A stretch of 64,000 nucleotides of DNA from Bartonella vinsonii subsp. vinsonii (GCF_902825235.1 NZ_CADEAJ010000001.1:65096-129095); one strand, 5' to 3'. Positions 10,705 to 21,541 are shown, numbered from the stretch's first letter. Notes: a model not told the origin generated them from the sequence alone. Program-made: numbers and translations.

Positions 10705-11720
10705 CTTTGAAAGAGCCATATGTGTTGCTGTTTTTACCTTTTAAAAACCATAGCCTCCCTCTTCCCAGTCCAAGTCAATCTTGGTTGGGTTTTGGTTTAA
10801 CAGAAGTTCCTGATCCAGAATGGGCACAAAATTTAAAAGTTATAACGCCTTGGCGACCAGATTTTTTAAAATTTGCCAATGCTCAGTTTCACTGCACTCC
10901 TCAAATAGATAAAACTTTCACCTATGATGGTGCACTTTTACGTTTGAGCAAATATCGTGGTTTTAACCAAAATAGTTTTCTTGATTTATTAGAATGCGTT
11001 AAGCCTGGTGGGTGGATTGTTATCGCTGGAAATAAAACTGTAGGCGCTGCCTCAATGATGAAATGGATCAAAACATTTGTTCCCGTTACTGATAAATTGT
11101 CTAAAAATCATGGACTGGTATTCTGGCTTCAAGTTCCACAACAAATAGAAAGACAGAATATTGCTCAATTGCGCTCACCACCGCTGACTTTTGAAAATAA
11201 GTTTCAGACCACTTCGGGCATGTTTTCACACGGTCGTATTGATCCGGGATCTGCCGCTCTTGCTTTCCATATGCGCACAATTATTTGCGGAAAAACTGCT
11301 GATTTTGGTGCTGGTTGGGGTTTTCTTTCTTTCGCGGCTCTTGAACAAAGTGAAAAACTAACAGCTCTTGACCTCTATGAAGCCGACTACAACGCTTTGA
11401 GAGCAGCCAAACAACACCTTAAACACAAAACAGCGTCTTGTCCGATTCATTTTTATTGGCATGATCTCGTGCACGAACCGATCACAGATTTGTATGATAC
11501 CATCATTTCAAATCCACCATTTCACACGCAGCAAACAACAGACATTTCATTAGGACAGCATTTTATTATAAAGGCAGCAAAATACCTAAAGCCAGGTGGC
11601 AATCTGCTTCTTGTTGCTAACCGCCACCTGCCTTATGAGACATTGTTAAAAGATATTTTTCGCACAGTATTGATACATGAAAAAGCCCATGGTTTCAAAG
11701 TTATAGAAGCACGCCGCTAG
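10674..11720 (+). CDS. RsmC-like class I SAM-dependent rRNA guanine-N2 methyltransferase
   Basis: The 348-residue protein has two halves, as in RsmC (16S rRNA m2G1207): an N-terminal degenerate methyltransferase-like domain (ECVKPGGWIVIAGNK) and a C-terminal catalytic domain. The latter has a SAM-binding motif I (TADFGAGWGFLSFAAL) and the N2-methyltransferase motif NPPF (TIISNPPFHTQQ). The only ATG at the N-terminus is at 10674, inside the pnp terminator stem. In-frame alternatives are TTG 10707 and GTG 10722, the latter preceded by GAAAGAG. The exact start is uncertain. The RNA target is inferred from the family. It converges on hslU with a 19-base gap. Confidence 0.85.
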   Translation: MPFSYQNGIFSLKEPYVLLFLPFKNHSLPLPSPSQSWLGFGLTEVPDPEWAQNLKVITPWRPDFLKFANAQFHCTPQIDKTFTYDGALLRLSKYRGFNQNSFLDLLECVKPGGWIVIAGNKTVGAASMMKWIKTFVPVTDKLSKNHGLVFWLQVPQQIERQNIAQLRSPPLTFENKFQTTSGMFSHGRIDPGSAALAFHMRTIICGKTADFGAGWGFLSFAALEQSEKLTALDLYEADYNALRAAKQHLKHKTASCPIHFYWHDLVHEPITDLYDTIISNPPFHTQQTTDISLGQHFIIKAAKYLKPGGNLLLVANRHLPYETLLKDIFRTVLIHEKAHGFKVIEARR

Positions 11721-11739
11721 ACGAAAACAAGCAATAACT

Positions 11740-13050
11740 CTAAAGAATAAAACGTGAAAGATCTATATCAGCAGCAAGCTCACCTATAGATTGTCTCACA
11801 TAAGCAGCGTCAACTGTAAAGGATGTTCCAGCTTTATCTGGCGCTGTAAAGGAAATCTCATCCAAAACACGTTCCATCACCGTTTGCAAACGGCGTGCCC
11901 CGATATTTTCAATCCTTGCATTTAAATCTACAGCAATATCCGCTAAAGCATCAATCGCATCATCGGTAATTTCTAAATGAACCTCTTCCGTTGCCATTAA
12001 AGCAATATATTGCTTAATCAGACTAGCTTCAGGTTCGGTTAGAATACGTCGTAAATCTTCCCTTGTGAGAGCATTTAACTCTACGCGAATGGGCAAACGC
12101 CCTTGAAGTTCTGGCAATAAATCAGATGGCTTAGAAACATGAAACGCGCCTGATGCAATAAAAAGAATATGATCTGTTTTGACTTGACCATACTTTGTAG
12201 CAATTGTTGTTCCTTCAACCAGAGGCAAAAGGTCCCGTTGAACACCCTCACGTGAAATGGCAGCACTTGCCCCACCATCTCTGGTTGCGATTTTATCAAT
12301 CTCATCGATAAAAACAATTCCATCATTTTCCGTAACACGGAGTGCTTCTTGTATAATTTGATCTTGATCAAGAAGCTTTTCAGATTCATCATCCATGAGG
12401 GGTTTAAAAGCATCCTTTACTGTCGTTTTGCGGACCTTTGTACGCCCTCCCATTTTGCCAAAAATATCTGACAAATTCATAATTCCCATTTGCGCACCAG
12501 GAATCCCCGGAATATCAAAAGTCGAAGCGCTATTGCTGTTATTATCGGCTACTTCAATTTCAATCTCTTTCTCATCTAATTCACCTTCACGCAATTTTTT
12601 GCGAAAACTATCACGGGTAGCGGGACTTGCTGTCTTTCCAACAAGGGCATCTAAAACGCGCTCTTCAGCATTAACGTGCGCCTTTACTTTGACTTCCTCT
12701 CGTTTTTTTTCACGTACAAGAGAAATGGCAATCTCAACAAGGTCGCGAATAATTTGCTCAACATCACGTCCTACATAACCAACTTCAGTAAATTTAGTCG
12801 CTTCTACTTTAACAAAAGGCGCTCCAGAAAGTTTTGCTAATCGACGCGCTATACCTGTTTTACCAACACCTGTTGGCCCTATCATCAAGATATTTTTTGG
12901 CATAACCTCTTCACGCATAGGACCATCAAGCTGCTGTCTACGCCACCGATTACGCAATGCAATAGCAACAGAACGTTTGGCATCATCTTGGCCAATAATA
13001 AAACGATCAAGTTCAGAAACAGTCTCACGAGGGGAAAATACAACACACAT
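11740..13050 (-). CDS. hslU: ATP-dependent protease HslVU, ATPase subunit HslU
   Basis: HslU is the AAA+ unfoldase that feeds proteins into the HslV peptidase. The 436 residues show the N-terminal [15 protein letters not shown] signature, Walker A GPTGVGKT, the [15 protein letters not shown] segment, an inserted I domain (~110-220), Walker [12 protein letters not shown] and the C-terminal [15 protein letters not shown]. The ATG directly abuts the hslV stop, so the pair is cotranscribed and probably translationally coupled. Confidence 0.98.
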   Translation of the reverse strand: MCVVFSPRETVSELDRFIIGQDDAKRSVAIALRNRWRRQQLDGPMREEVMPKNILMIGPTGVGKTGIARRLAKLSGAPFVKVEATKFTEVGYVGRDVEQIIRDLVEIAISLVREKKREEVKVKAHVNAEERVLDALVGKTASPATRDSFRKKLREGELDEKEIEIEVADNNSNSASTFDIPGIPGAQMGIMNLSDIFGKMGGRTKVRKTTVKDAFKPLMDDESEKLLDQDQIIQEALRVTENDGIVFIDEIDKIATRDGGASAAISREGVQRDLLPLVEGTTIATKYGQVKTDHILFIASGAFHVSKPSDLLPELQGRLPIRVELNALTREDLRRILTEPEASLIKQYIALMATEEVHLEITDDAIDALADIAVDLNARIENIGARRLQTVMERVLDEISFTAPDKAGTSFTVDAAYVRQSIGELAADIDLSRFIL

Positions 13051-13644
13051 TCAAATAGCTTTCTCTAAAGATGATAATTCTGCATCCAATGTTTCAATCG
13101 TAAAATGATCATTGGTGTAAACACAAATTTTAGCGGCAATATCCATAGCTTTACGAGCAATGGTTTCTGCATCCAAGTCCATATCCATGAGTACTCGAGC
13201 AGCCGAAAAAGCAAAATTGCCTCCAGAACCAATTGCCATAACGCCATCTTCTGGCTCTAAAACATCGCCCAGCCCTGTTAAAGCTAAAGTTATTTTCTTA
13301 TCAGCTACCAGCATCATTGCTTCGAGACGACGCAAATAGCGGTCTGTTCGCCAATCTTTTGCAAGTTCTACACATGCACGCATAAGCTGATCAGGATATT
13401 GCTCAAGCTTCGTTTCCAATCTTTCCAATAAAGTGAAAGCATCCGCTGTAGCACCTGCAAAACCAGCAATAACTGTTCCGCCCTTCCCAATACGACGAAC
13501 TTTGCGTGCATTACCTTTCATAATCGTTTGCCCAAGTGACACCTGTCCATCACCAGCCATCACAACTTTGCCACCTTTTCGCACAGTAATAATAGTCGTA
13601 CCATACATTATGTCTGGTTTATGTTCTTCCATAAGGAAACTCAT
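13051..13644 (-). CDS. hslV: ATP-dependent protease HslVU, peptidase subunit HslV
   Basis: HslV is the proteasome-like threonine peptidase of the HslVU complex. The 197 residues carry the core sequence ([53 protein letters not shown]). The catalytic Thr, second residue in E. coli, is here residue 16, after MYG. A short propeptide must therefore be removed, as in other alphaproteobacteria. An alternative start at Met5 or Met13 would shorten the propeptide. It is the first gene of the hslVU operon. No clear heat-shock promoter was identified upstream. Confidence 0.97.
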   Translation of the reverse strand: MSFLMEEHKPDIMYGTTIITVRKGGKVVMAGDGQVSLGQTIMKGNARKVRRIGKGGTVIAGFAGATADAFTLLERLETKLEQYPDQLMRACVELAKDWRTDRYLRRLEAMMLVADKKITLALTGLGDVLEPEDGVMAIGSGGNFAFSAARVLMDMDLDAETIARKAMDIAAKICVYTNDHFTIETLDAELSSLEKAI

Positions 13645-13850
13645 TAATATTGACCTCTATTCTTAATATTGTTTTCTTTTCATCAAATGTAAAATCCAAT
13701 CACTATTGCCTTTATTTAAGAACATACACTGCAAAACACAATGTTTCAGCACAATTCAATTTATTGGAATAAAAAAAATGATATCATTGTTATCAATGCA
13801 AATTGTTGCTAAATAGTTTTTGTAAATAGTTTGCGTCTTTTAAAGGAAAA

Positions 13851-14843
13851 ATGATGAAAAAAATAGCCATAGGAACATTGGGAGGAACAATTGCAATGGC
13901 GGCGGACAATTTTGGCCAAATGCAACCAACATTAACCTCAGATATTCTTATCAAAAGTGTTCCCGATTTAAATAAAGTTGCTCATATTCACGCGCAAACA
14001 TTAACACAATTACCGAGCGGATCTTTATCTTTTAAGATTCTTTTTGAAATCATAGAGTGGGCAACACAACAAATAAAAGCTGGTGCAGAAGGTATTGTTT
14101 TAACCCAAGGTACCGATACACTGGAGGAAACTGCTTTTTTTCTTTCCCTTTATTGGGATAAAGCGGAACCGCTCGTTATAACTGGTGCTATGCGTATACC
14201 CTGTGAAGCAGGCGCTGATGGACCAGCTAATCTTTTAGCAGCAACCCGCGTTGCTGCTCATCCACAAAGTCGAAACAGAGGCGTTCTCGTTGTTATCAAT
14301 GATACCATTCATTCACCTTATTGGGTCCAAAAAAGCCATACCGTCAAAATTGAGACATTTCAGTCAGGCCTCGTTGGTATTTTAGGCACTATTTTAGAAG
14401 GAAACCTAGTTTATTTTAATGATCAAAAATTTTTTCCAAAAACATTTGATCTTCCACAAAACTATGATCATCAAGTTGCACTCTTATACTCCTCGTTATC
14501 CTCTGACACACAATTAATGAAATTCTGCCTTGAAAGTGGGCATTATGCTGGACTTGTCATTGCCGGTTTTGGATCAGGACACTGCAGTTTTGAAGAAGCA
14601 GACATCATACGACAATATACACCAAAAATGCCAATCATTATCGCTAGCCGTACCTGCACTGGATCAACAACCCGCAAAACTTATGGCTATAAAGGTTCAG
14701 AAGTTGATATGATTGCTTCTGGTGCCCTTATGTCTGGTTATTTATCAGCAGTAAAAGCACGTTTACTTTTGTGGACTTTTTTGGCACAAGGATACTCATT
14801 GGCACAAATCAATGCACAATGGAATAACTGGACTATAAGCTAA
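13851..14843 (+). CDS. L-asparaginase
   Basis: The enzyme hydrolyses asparagine to aspartate and ammonia. The 330 residues have both asparaginase active-site signatures: KKIAIGTLGGTIAMA at the N-terminus (first catalytic Thr) and LTQGTDTLEETAFF at ~85-100 (second catalytic Thr and Asp). The C-terminal half has GLVIAGFGSGHC and the TCTGSTTRKTYG segment. There is no signal peptide, so it is likely cytoplasmic. AAAGGA precedes the ATG, and a second in-frame ATG follows at once. It stands alone between divergent hslV and coaA. Confidence 0.92.
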   Translation: MMKKIAIGTLGGTIAMAADNFGQMQPTLTSDILIKSVPDLNKVAHIHAQTLTQLPSGSLSFKILFEIIEWATQQIKAGAEGIVLTQGTDTLEETAFFLSLYWDKAEPLVITGAMRIPCEAGADGPANLLAATRVAAHPQSRNRGVLVVINDTIHSPYWVQKSHTVKIETFQSGLVGILGTILEGNLVYFNDQKFFPKTFDLPQNYDHQVALLYSSLSSDTQLMKFCLESGHYAGLVIAGFGSGHCSFEEADIIRQYTPKMPIIIASRTCTGSTTRKTYGYKGSEVDMIASGALMSGYLSAVKARLLLWTFLAQGYSLAQINAQWNNWTIS

Positions 14844-14964
14844 CGAAAGACTATCTGTTATTTTAAAGAAGAGAACATGCACAATAAAGCGCATTTGAAT
14901 AGGAAATAATTTACCTGTTTATCTCTCATTAATTACTAAGCAAAAGAATTCTCGACCAACACAA

Positions 14965-15963
14965 ATGATTGATACGCTTCTCTCAAAAATTGATCAAGAA
15001 GATAACTTGGTCAAATCTATTTCTGATCAATATTCGCCTTACCGTGTCTTTACTGCACAGGAGTGGTCCCAATTTCGTGCAGATACACCGCTAACCTTGA
15101 CTTTTGATGAAATTAAACGTTTGCGCTCAATCGATGATCCCATTGATCTTGAAGAAGTACAACGTATTTATCTTTCCTTATCACGTCTGCTCTTATGCCA
15201 TGTTGAAGCAGTACAGCAACTTTTTCATAAGCGTCAACAATTTCTACATCAAAAAGGAACAAAAAAAACGCCTTTTATCATTGGGATTGCTGGCTCTGTT
15301 GCGGTAGGAAAATCAACCACCGCTCGCATTCTTCAGGAACTTTTGAAACGTTGGACATCTAGTCTTAAAGTTGATTTGATTACAACGGATGGTTTTCTCT
15401 ACCCTAATGCTGTTTTACAGCAAAAAAATCGTATGAATCGTAAAGGATTTCCTGATTCCTATGACATTAAAAAATTACTCTGCTTTCTTTCTGCTATAAA
15501 AGCCGGTATAGGTAATGTTAGCGCCCCACTTTATTCACATATGACCTATGATGTTCTGAAAAATCAAACAATTATCATTGATCGCCCCGATATTTTAATT
15601 GTTGAAGGAATTAATGTGCTACAGGTCAGTGATCTTCCTAAAGATGGGAAAATCATTCCTTTTGTTTCAGACTTTTTTGATTTTTCAATCTATGTAGATG
15701 CTGAAACAGAAATCATTCGTCACTGGTACTTGGAACGTTTCAAACGTTTGCGTAAAACAACTTTTCAAAATCCTGAATCCTACTTTCATCGGTATGCACA
15801 TCTTACCGAAAAAGAAGCTTTAAAAATCGCTGAAGACCTTTGGAAAACCATTAATTTGAAAAATTTACAAGAAAATATATTGCCAACACGACCACGGTCT
15901 AATCTCATTCTCCGTAAAGGAAAAGACCATTTGGTTGAATATGTCGCACTTCGACGATTATGA
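14965..15963 (+). CDS. coaA: Type I pantothenate kinase
   Basis: CoaA phosphorylates pantothenate, the first and usually regulated step of coenzyme A synthesis. The 332 residues match prokaryotic type I kinases: an N-terminal [20 protein letters not shown] segment, P-loop [17 protein letters not shown] at ~107-120, [13 protein letters not shown] and a C-terminal [13 protein letters not shown]. Its end is 14 bases from the preferred start of the aminopeptidase gene, so the two are probably cotranscribed. Confidence 0.96.
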   Translation: MIDTLLSKIDQEDNLVKSISDQYSPYRVFTAQEWSQFRADTPLTLTFDEIKRLRSIDDPIDLEEVQRIYLSLSRLLLCHVEAVQQLFHKRQQFLHQKGTKKTPFIIGIAGSVAVGKSTTARILQELLKRWTSSLKVDLITTDGFLYPNAVLQQKNRMNRKGFPDSYDIKKLLCFLSAIKAGIGNVSAPLYSHMTYDVLKNQTIIIDRPDILIVEGINVLQVSDLPKDGKIIPFVSDFFDFSIYVDAETEIIRHWYLERFKRLRKTTFQNPESYFHRYAHLTEKEALKIAEDLWKTINLKNLQENILPTRPRSNLILRKGKDHLVEYVALRRL

Positions 15964-15976
15964 GGATTTCATCAAT

Positions 15977-17344
15977 ATGGACTTACATCACATTCATTTT
16001 AGCGCAACACGTGTTGATAATAGCTGTCCCATACTTTTGGTAAACCAAAAAGATCTTGCTGAATTATCGCTTGATGCATCAACAACAACATGGATGAAAG
16101 TTAATGATTTTACTGGCAAAGCAGGACAAATACTCTTCATTCCTCACGAAAATGGGCAGTTAAAAAAAGTTTTATTTGGACTTGGCAACGGTGATGAACC
16201 TTTTATCACAGGGCTTCTTGTTAAAAATCTTCCTGCTGGACATTGGCATTTAGAAGGAACAGCCTCCCATGAAATAAAGAGCTATCTTGGATTGGCATTT
16301 GGAAGTTATCAATTCAACCGCTATCGTCAAAACTCTTTCTCCAAAATGTTATCGTTCTATGTCAGCGATAGGGTTGATTTTGATGAACTTCAACGGATTT
16401 ATAAAACCGTCTTTTTTGTGCGTGATCTCATCAATATTCCAGCCAATGATATGAATCCTGACACCCTCGAGAAAGAAGCACGCCAATTGGGGAAAACTTA
16501 TGGTGCGAATGTTCAAAGCATTTGTGGAGATGCGCTTTTAACACATAATTTTCCAATGATCCATGCCGTAGGACGAGCCAGCAGCACTGCACCACGACTC
16601 ATTGATCTACACTGGGGACAAGAAAAACATCCTAAAATAACGTTGGTTGGTAAAGGTGTAACCTTCGATACTGGAGGTCTCAATATTAAATCAGCCAATA
16701 ACATGTCACTCATGAAAAAAGACATGGGAGGGGGGGCACATGTTTTGGGATTGGCTCAACTTATTATGGATGCCAAATTACCTTTTCGTCTACGTGTTTT
16801 GATTCCGGCCGTTGAAAATGCAATTTCTGCCAATGCTTACAGACCAAGCGATATCCTCCAAAGTCGTAAGGGTTTAAGTGTAGAAGTTGGTAATACAGAT
16901 GCAGAAGGCCGGCTTGTCCTTGCTGATGCGCTTACCTATGGTGATGAAGAAAGTCCACAATTCATGCTTTGTATGGCAACTTTAACAGGAGCTGCACATA
17001 TAGCATTAGGACCAGATCTTGCCGCATTTTATTGCAATGATTCAGAATGGGCCCAACAAATTGCTCAATCTGCTTATTCTGTTTCAGATCCTGTTTGGCA
17101 AATGCCACTTTGGAAACCTTATCAGGAAATGTTATCATCACCAATTGCTGATCTTAATAATATAAGTGGAAATAACTTTGCAGGTTCCACAGTTGCCGCT
17201 TTATTTCTGAACTCTTTTGTTGAAAAAGCTAAATATTTTGCGCATTTTGATCTTTATGGGTGGGTTTCAAAAGAAAAACCAGGTTTCCCTGTCGGCGGTT
17301 CTGCACAAGTTATTCGTGCTCTTTATAACCTCTTTAAAAATTGA
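15977..17344 (+). CDS. Leucyl aminopeptidase family protein (M17)
   Basis: This is a cytosolic metallo-aminopeptidase that removes N-terminal residues from peptides. The C-terminal catalytic domain has the two-metal motifs of M17: GKGVTFDTGGLNIKS, LMKKDMGGGAHVLGLA and the signature NTDAEGRLVLADAL, plus a C-terminal GGSAQVIRAL. The frame extends upstream into coaA to ATG 15941 and TTG 15935. The ATG at 15977 is preferred because it has GAGGA at 15962-15966 and avoids the overlap, giving 455 residues. The N-terminal domain is divergent from E. coli PepA, so I assign no symbol. Confidence 0.92.
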   Translation: MDLHHIHFSATRVDNSCPILLVNQKDLAELSLDASTTTWMKVNDFTGKAGQILFIPHENGQLKKVLFGLGNGDEPFITGLLVKNLPAGHWHLEGTASHEIKSYLGLAFGSYQFNRYRQNSFSKMLSFYVSDRVDFDELQRIYKTVFFVRDLINIPANDMNPDTLEKEARQLGKTYGANVQSICGDALLTHNFPMIHAVGRASSTAPRLIDLHWGQEKHPKITLVGKGVTFDTGGLNIKSANNMSLMKKDMGGGAHVLGLAQLIMDAKLPFRLRVLIPAVENAISANAYRPSDILQSRKGLSVEVGNTDAEGRLVLADALTYGDEESPQFMLCMATLTGAAHIALGPDLAAFYCNDSEWAQQIAQSAYSVSDPVWQMPLWKPYQEMLSSPIADLNNISGNNFAGSTVAALFLNSFVEKAKYFAHFDLYGWVSKEKPGFPVGGSAQVIRALYNLFKN

Positions 17345-17495
17345 CACAAAATATTCACAAAGTTGAATAATTCTGGAAATTTAGGAGCTCTTTATTTATT
17401 GCTTTAGATTACGTTTGTGCTTTATTTGAGGATGAAAAATCCTACCAATATAGTTGTCATGATCTTACCTTTAAAGAAAAATGAAAGGTCAACAG

Positions 17496-18359
17496 ATGGT
17501 TCTTAAAGATCCCCGATTATATGCATTCAGAGATGATTTAGCAGATAAACGTCTTGAAACAGAAATTACAGCACAGCGTTTCGTTCAAGGTGAAAAAAAA
17601 CGTGTTAATACAGCTGTCGCTGGACTTTTTAAAGAAAACAATAAAAAAAGCGAAAGACAAACAGAGTGCTTATTAGGAGAAGAGCTCCTTATCTTTGAAC
17701 AAGGAGAAAACATGTCATGGGGACAATCTCTCAAAGATGGTTATGTCGGTTATATTGACACAACAGTTCTTTGTACATCAGACATAAAACAAACACATAT
17801 CGTTTCAGTACCACGCACTTTCCAATATTTACAGGCTGATTTACGTGGACCAATGGAGTGTTCTTTATCCATGGGCAGCAAAGTAAGTGTTGTTGATGAA
17901 ATTGAAGTCCATGGCACAATGTATTCTATACTTGAAAATGGAAAAGCAATCTTTACCCATCATCTCAGTCCCATTGGGCGCGTGTATGAAGATTATGTTA
18001 CGGTTGCCGAAACTTTTATACGTACACCTTATCTTTGGGGTGGTGTTAGTGGTTTTGGAATTGATTGCTCGGGACTCGTCCAACTCTCCATGATAATGTC
18101 CGGCCAAATGGTTTTACGCGATACTGACATGCAGCAGAAAACGATAGGCAAACAACTTACAGATCATGATAAACTTCAACGAGGTGATTTGATTTTTTGG
18201 AAAGGTCATGTCGCCATTATGATTGATCAGGAAAATATTATTCATGCAAATGGTTTCTCTATGGATGTTATGATTGAACCTCTGGAAAAAGCTATTATGC
18301 GTATCGCTCAAAAACATCAATATCCCATAGAAAAGCGCCGCCCAATGCAGAAAACATAA
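17496..18359 (+). CDS. NlpC/P60 family peptidoglycan endopeptidase with N-terminal SH3-type domains
   Basis: This is a probable cysteine peptidase that cleaves peptide stems of murein or degrades imported muropeptides. Residues ~45-170 look like bacterial SH3 domains (GEELLIFEQGENMSWGQSLK, GYVGYIDTTVL). Residues ~175-285 are the NlpC/P60 domain: catalytic Cys in YLWGGVSGFGIDCSGLVQ, catalytic His in GDLIFWKGHVAIMI, and HANG near the end. No signal peptide is evident. ATG 17496 has AAAGG seven bases upstream. An ATG at 17481 would add five residues. Confidence 0.9.
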   Translation: MVLKDPRLYAFRDDLADKRLETEITAQRFVQGEKKRVNTAVAGLFKENNKKSERQTECLLGEELLIFEQGENMSWGQSLKDGYVGYIDTTVLCTSDIKQTHIVSVPRTFQYLQADLRGPMECSLSMGSKVSVVDEIEVHGTMYSILENGKAIFTHHLSPIGRVYEDYVTVAETFIRTPYLWGGVSGFGIDCSGLVQLSMIMSGQMVLRDTDMQQKTIGKQLTDHDKLQRGDLIFWKGHVAIMIDQENIIHANGFSMDVMIEPLEKAIMRIAQKHQYPIEKRRPMQKT

Positions 18360-18691
18360 TATGTGCTCTTATAACCCCAATCAAAAAATAATACTTACAT
18401 TGTTACATTCCCCCATGATTCTACTTCGAACCTGAAAATCATCCTGTAGATTGGAGTGATTTACTAACCCCTCAATAAATAAACACTTTCACAAGTTTAT
18501 TTATATCGAAGAGCTCATTATTTACTCTTTTCCTAAAGCTCATCAGAACTCATTTAAAAATCTTTATTAACATTATTCATGCGTTTTGGAGATATTGTAA
18601 AAGATTATCAGCCGGCTTACTAACTTTCATGAAATTACCGTATATTATAGATAAGGATTTGATTAAGCAGTATTGTCTTCTCACTGCTCCA
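18360..18691. other. Intergenic region between convergent genes, nothing seen
   Basis: About 330 bases of AT-rich sequence separate the NlpC/P60 gene from the convergent mutT. I see no open frame with a ribosome site and no clear hairpin with a T-run. Confidence 0.45.
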
Positions 18692-19105
18692 TTAAAGAAG
18701 AAATTTTTTCAAGAGCTGAATCAATGGTTTGTCAGCAGCCGGCATAGGATATTGATCAAGTTCACCAATAAAAACCCATTGTAAGTTTTGCCCTTCTCGT
18801 CCTTGCGCAAGGCCTTCATAATGATAACAGAGATACAATGGCATTAAGAGATGAAATGTCTCATAAGTATGACTTGCAAATGTTAAGGGTAATAAGTTAT
18901 TTTCCTGAACATAAATACCAAGTTCTTCTTTTAACTCACGGATCAATGACTCTTCTGGAGTTTCACCTTTTTCAACCTTTCCACCAGGAAACTCCCATAA
19001 ACCAGCTAATGATTTTCCTTGAGGGCGTTCTGTAAGCAAAACACGCTTATCTTGATCCAATAATGCGCATGCAACGACAAGAAGAAGTGAACTTTTTATA
19101 TGCAT
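18692..19105 (-). CDS. mutT: MutT-type Nudix hydrolase (8-oxo-dGTP diphosphatase)
   Basis: The enzyme removes oxidised nucleotides such as 8-oxo-dGTP and so prevents mutations. The Nudix box is complete: GGKVEKGETPEESL followed by IRELKEELGI, which fits GX5EX7REUXEEXGU. It is preceded by LAGLWEFPGGK as in MutT. A GTG at 19117 could add four residues, but the ATG at 19105 has GGAGAG just upstream and gives 137 residues. It lies downstream of argJ on the same strand (135-base gap), as in other Rhizobiales. Confidence 0.92.
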   Translation of the reverse strand: MHIKSSLLLVVACALLDQDKRVLLTERPQGKSLAGLWEFPGGKVEKGETPEESLIRELKEELGIYVQENNLLPLTFASHTYETFHLLMPLYLCYHYEGLAQGREGQNLQWVFIGELDQYPMPAADKPLIQLLKKFLL

Positions 19106-19240
19106 ATCACTCTCCACTAGGAATAGTAAGGATAACCATCTTTTCTATAACGCCTTCTACTCCAAGATGGAAGAATTTCAATACCTAATTCTCTCTGAAG
19201 AAATATACAAATATCCAATGTCAAATTTATGGTGCATCCG

Positions 19241-20473
19241 TTAACTTCTGTAATCGCCATTAATCATAACGTACTCTTTTGTCAAATCACAAGACCAAAC
19301 TGTCGCTTTACCTCTACCCAAGCCAATATCAACACGAATTGTAATGTGTTTGCCTTGCATATAAGCACCTATTGTCTCTTCACAATACTCAGGATCACGT
19401 TCGCCATTGACAGCTAAACGATGTTCACCAAACCAAATTGTTAAGAGATCACGATCGGCTTCAACACCTGCTTTACCAACAGCCATAACCACCCTTCCCC
19501 AATTAGCATCTTCACCGGCAATAGCCGTTTTTACAAGTGGTGAATTTGCAATTGAGAAGGCAATCGTCTTCGCAGCATTATCTGTTGTAGCACCAATCAC
19601 ATTAACTTCAATTAAATGACGAGCACCTTCACCATCACAAACAACTTGTAATGCGAGCTCATGCAACAGTGCACTTAATTGTCTCATAAAGAGACCATAA
19701 CGTGGATCGGTTTTACATATAAGGGAGGGAAAATTTCCTTTTCCTGTTGCAAACATCATGAGTGTATCTGATGTTGAGGTATCACTATCGACAGTGATCG
19801 AATTGAAAGAGTCCTGAACTGCCTCTGATAACATCGATTGAAGTATATCTGAGGAAATACCTGCATCAGTTACAACAAACGAGAGCATTGTTGCCATATC
19901 TGGTGCAATCATACCAGCACCTTTTGCAATCCCATTAAGAGTAACGGTCTCTCCTCCACAATCAAATCTGCGTGTAGCAAGTTTTGGAAATGTATCGGTT
20001 GTCATAATCGCTTTTGCAGCTGCCAACCAGTTCCCTTTTTCTGCTGTCTCCGTCATACTTGGTAAAAGATTTACAATCGCCGATGCATCCATGGGCTCAC
20101 CGATAACACCTGTAGAAGCTATAAAAATTTCATTTTCTTTAGCCTTCAAAGCGCTTGCGGCTGCATACATGATTTCATTTGTGGTATGCCTTCCTTTGCG
20201 TCCGGTAAAGGCATTTGCATTCCCCGCATTAACAACAACCCCCCTAGCAACGCCATGAGGAAGCGATGCGCGGCAATGTTCCACAGGGGCAGACGGGCAT
20301 TTTGAACGTGTAAAAACACCTGCCACACTTGCTGGCTCATCGAATATGATAAAAAGAAGATCTGCACGACCTTTATATTTAATCCCAGCTTCAGCTGTTG
20401 CTATTCGAACACCAGATAACGGCGGAAGCTCCTGTATGTTTTGGGGAGACAAAGGAGATATTTTAAAAATCAC
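19241..20473 (-). CDS. argJ: Bifunctional glutamate N-acetyltransferase / ornithine acetyltransferase
   Basis: ArgJ transfers acetyl groups from N-acetylornithine (or acetyl-CoA) to glutamate in arginine synthesis. The 410 residues include the self-cleavage site [13 protein letters not shown], where Thr195 becomes the nucleophile of the beta chain, along with [11 protein letters not shown] and [10 protein letters not shown]. The start is a GTG with GGAAAG upstream. No other arginine genes lie in the window. Neighbours on the same strand are the parvulin (upstream) and mutT (downstream). Confidence 0.96.
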   Translation of the reverse strand: MIFKISPLSPQNIQELPPLSGVRIATAEAGIKYKGRADLLFIIFDEPASVAGVFTRSKCPSAPVEHCRASLPHGVARGVVVNAGNANAFTGRKGRHTTNEIMYAAASALKAKENEIFIASTGVIGEPMDASAIVNLLPSMTETAEKGNWLAAAKAIMTTDTFPKLATRRFDCGGETVTLNGIAKGAGMIAPDMATMLSFVVTDAGISSDILQSMLSEAVQDSFNSITVDSDTSTSDTLMMFATGKGNFPSLICKTDPRYGLFMRQLSALLHELALQVVCDGEGARHLIEVNVIGATTDNAAKTIAFSIANSPLVKTAIAGEDANWGRVVMAVGKAGVEADRDLLTIWFGEHRLAVNGERDPEYCEETIGAYMQGKHITIRVDIGLGRGKATVWSCDLTKEYVMINGDYRS

Positions 20474-20587
20474 AGTACGCTTTCCATAAAAACAGATAAT
20501 GATCTCTCACAAAAAACTGCTAAGCTTTTGAATGGAACAAATCTATTAAATCACCCAGCAAAGATACTATCTGCTTCTTCTTCCTCG

Positions 20588-21541
20588 CTATTCCGTGTCT
20601 TCCTCATCAGATGTTTCATTTGGAAACGGTGTCCCATTCTGATTAAGCGATTGCATAAGTTTTATAACATTAGGATCAGGATATTTCACATCTATCTTAC
20701 TGCGCAAATCAACAATCAGTTTTTGGTAGCGCTCTTTTATTAACTGTGTACGCAACATTTCTTTAACATCATCAAATACAGGAGGCTGTTTCAAACGACG
20801 ATCTTCCACCTTAATAACATGCCAACCAAAAGGGCTTTCAACAGGATTTTTAGTGTATTCGCCAACTTTCAAGGCAAACGCAGCATCTTCAAAAGGCTTG
20901 ACCATTTGACCATGGCTGAAATAACCAAGGTCACCCCCAACAGCGGCGGAACCATCTGTTGAACTCTTTTTAGCTATCTCTTCAAAATTTTCCCCTTTAT
21001 TTAAACGCTTAATAACAGTTTCTGCTTCTTTTTTTGTTTTCACTAAAATATGACGCGCTTTCACTTCATCCTCTTTGGGTAAAGCAGCCACTTCTTTATT
21101 ATAAAGGGTTTCCAAATCAGTATCCGAAATCTGGTCAACAACTGTCTGTTTAAAATAAAGCTGTTGAAGAACATTGTCACGCATAACTGCCATACGTTTA
21201 TCGTAAGCTTCAGTCTTATCAATACCCTTGCTTATTGCTGCTTTAGCAAGCGCCTGCATATCCAAGTAAGCTTTTAAAACCATTATACGGCGTTGTTCAT
21301 CAGAAAAACGCGCTAAATTAGGATTTATCTCAAATGCTAATTCATCCAATTGCCCTACTGTAATATTCTTCCCATCAACAACCGCCATAACATGAGAGGG
21401 AGAAACTGTTTTTTCAGAAGCTTTCTCCAAAGTCTTTAAATCACTTGACGATGAATTCGAACTTTCTTGGGCTACCACCCCTAAACTCGTACTCGTCAAT
21501 AAAGTTGATGTCAAAAACAGCGTGATAAAGTTGAATTTCAT
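20588..21541 (-). CDS. Periplasmic parvulin-type peptidyl-prolyl cis-trans isomerase
   Basis: This exported chaperone/foldase catalyses proline isomerisation in the cell envelope. The 317 residues start with a signal peptide (hydrophobic residues ~5-23, cleavage near VVAQ). A SurA/PrsA-like N-terminal helical region (~50-165) follows, then a rotamase domain at ~168-265 (VKARHILVKTKKEAETVIKR, GGDLGYFSHGQMVKPFEDAA, ESPFGWHVIKVEDRR). The C-terminal tail is acidic. It is divergent from secA, a conserved Rhizobiales arrangement. Confidence 0.93.
   Translation of the reverse strand: MKFNFITLFLTSTLLTSTSLGVVAQESSNSSSSDLKTLEKASEKTVSPSHVMAVVDGKNITVGQLDELAFEINPNLARFSDEQRRIMVLKAYLDMQALAKAAISKGIDKTEAYDKRMAVMRDNVLQQLYFKQTVVDQISDTDLETLYNKEVAALPKEDEVKARHILVKTKKEAETVIKRLNKGENFEEIAKKSSTDGSAAVGGDLGYFSHGQMVKPFEDAAFALKVGEYTKNPVESPFGWHVIKVEDRRLKQPPVFDDVKEMLRTQLIKERYQKLIVDLRSKIDVKYPDPNVIKLMQSLNQNGTPFPNETSDEEDTE

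Noticed and set aside
13777..13788. 12-base palindrome AATGATATCATT upstream of the asparaginase gene
   Set aside because: AT-rich palindromes of this size are expected by chance here. No regulator fits.
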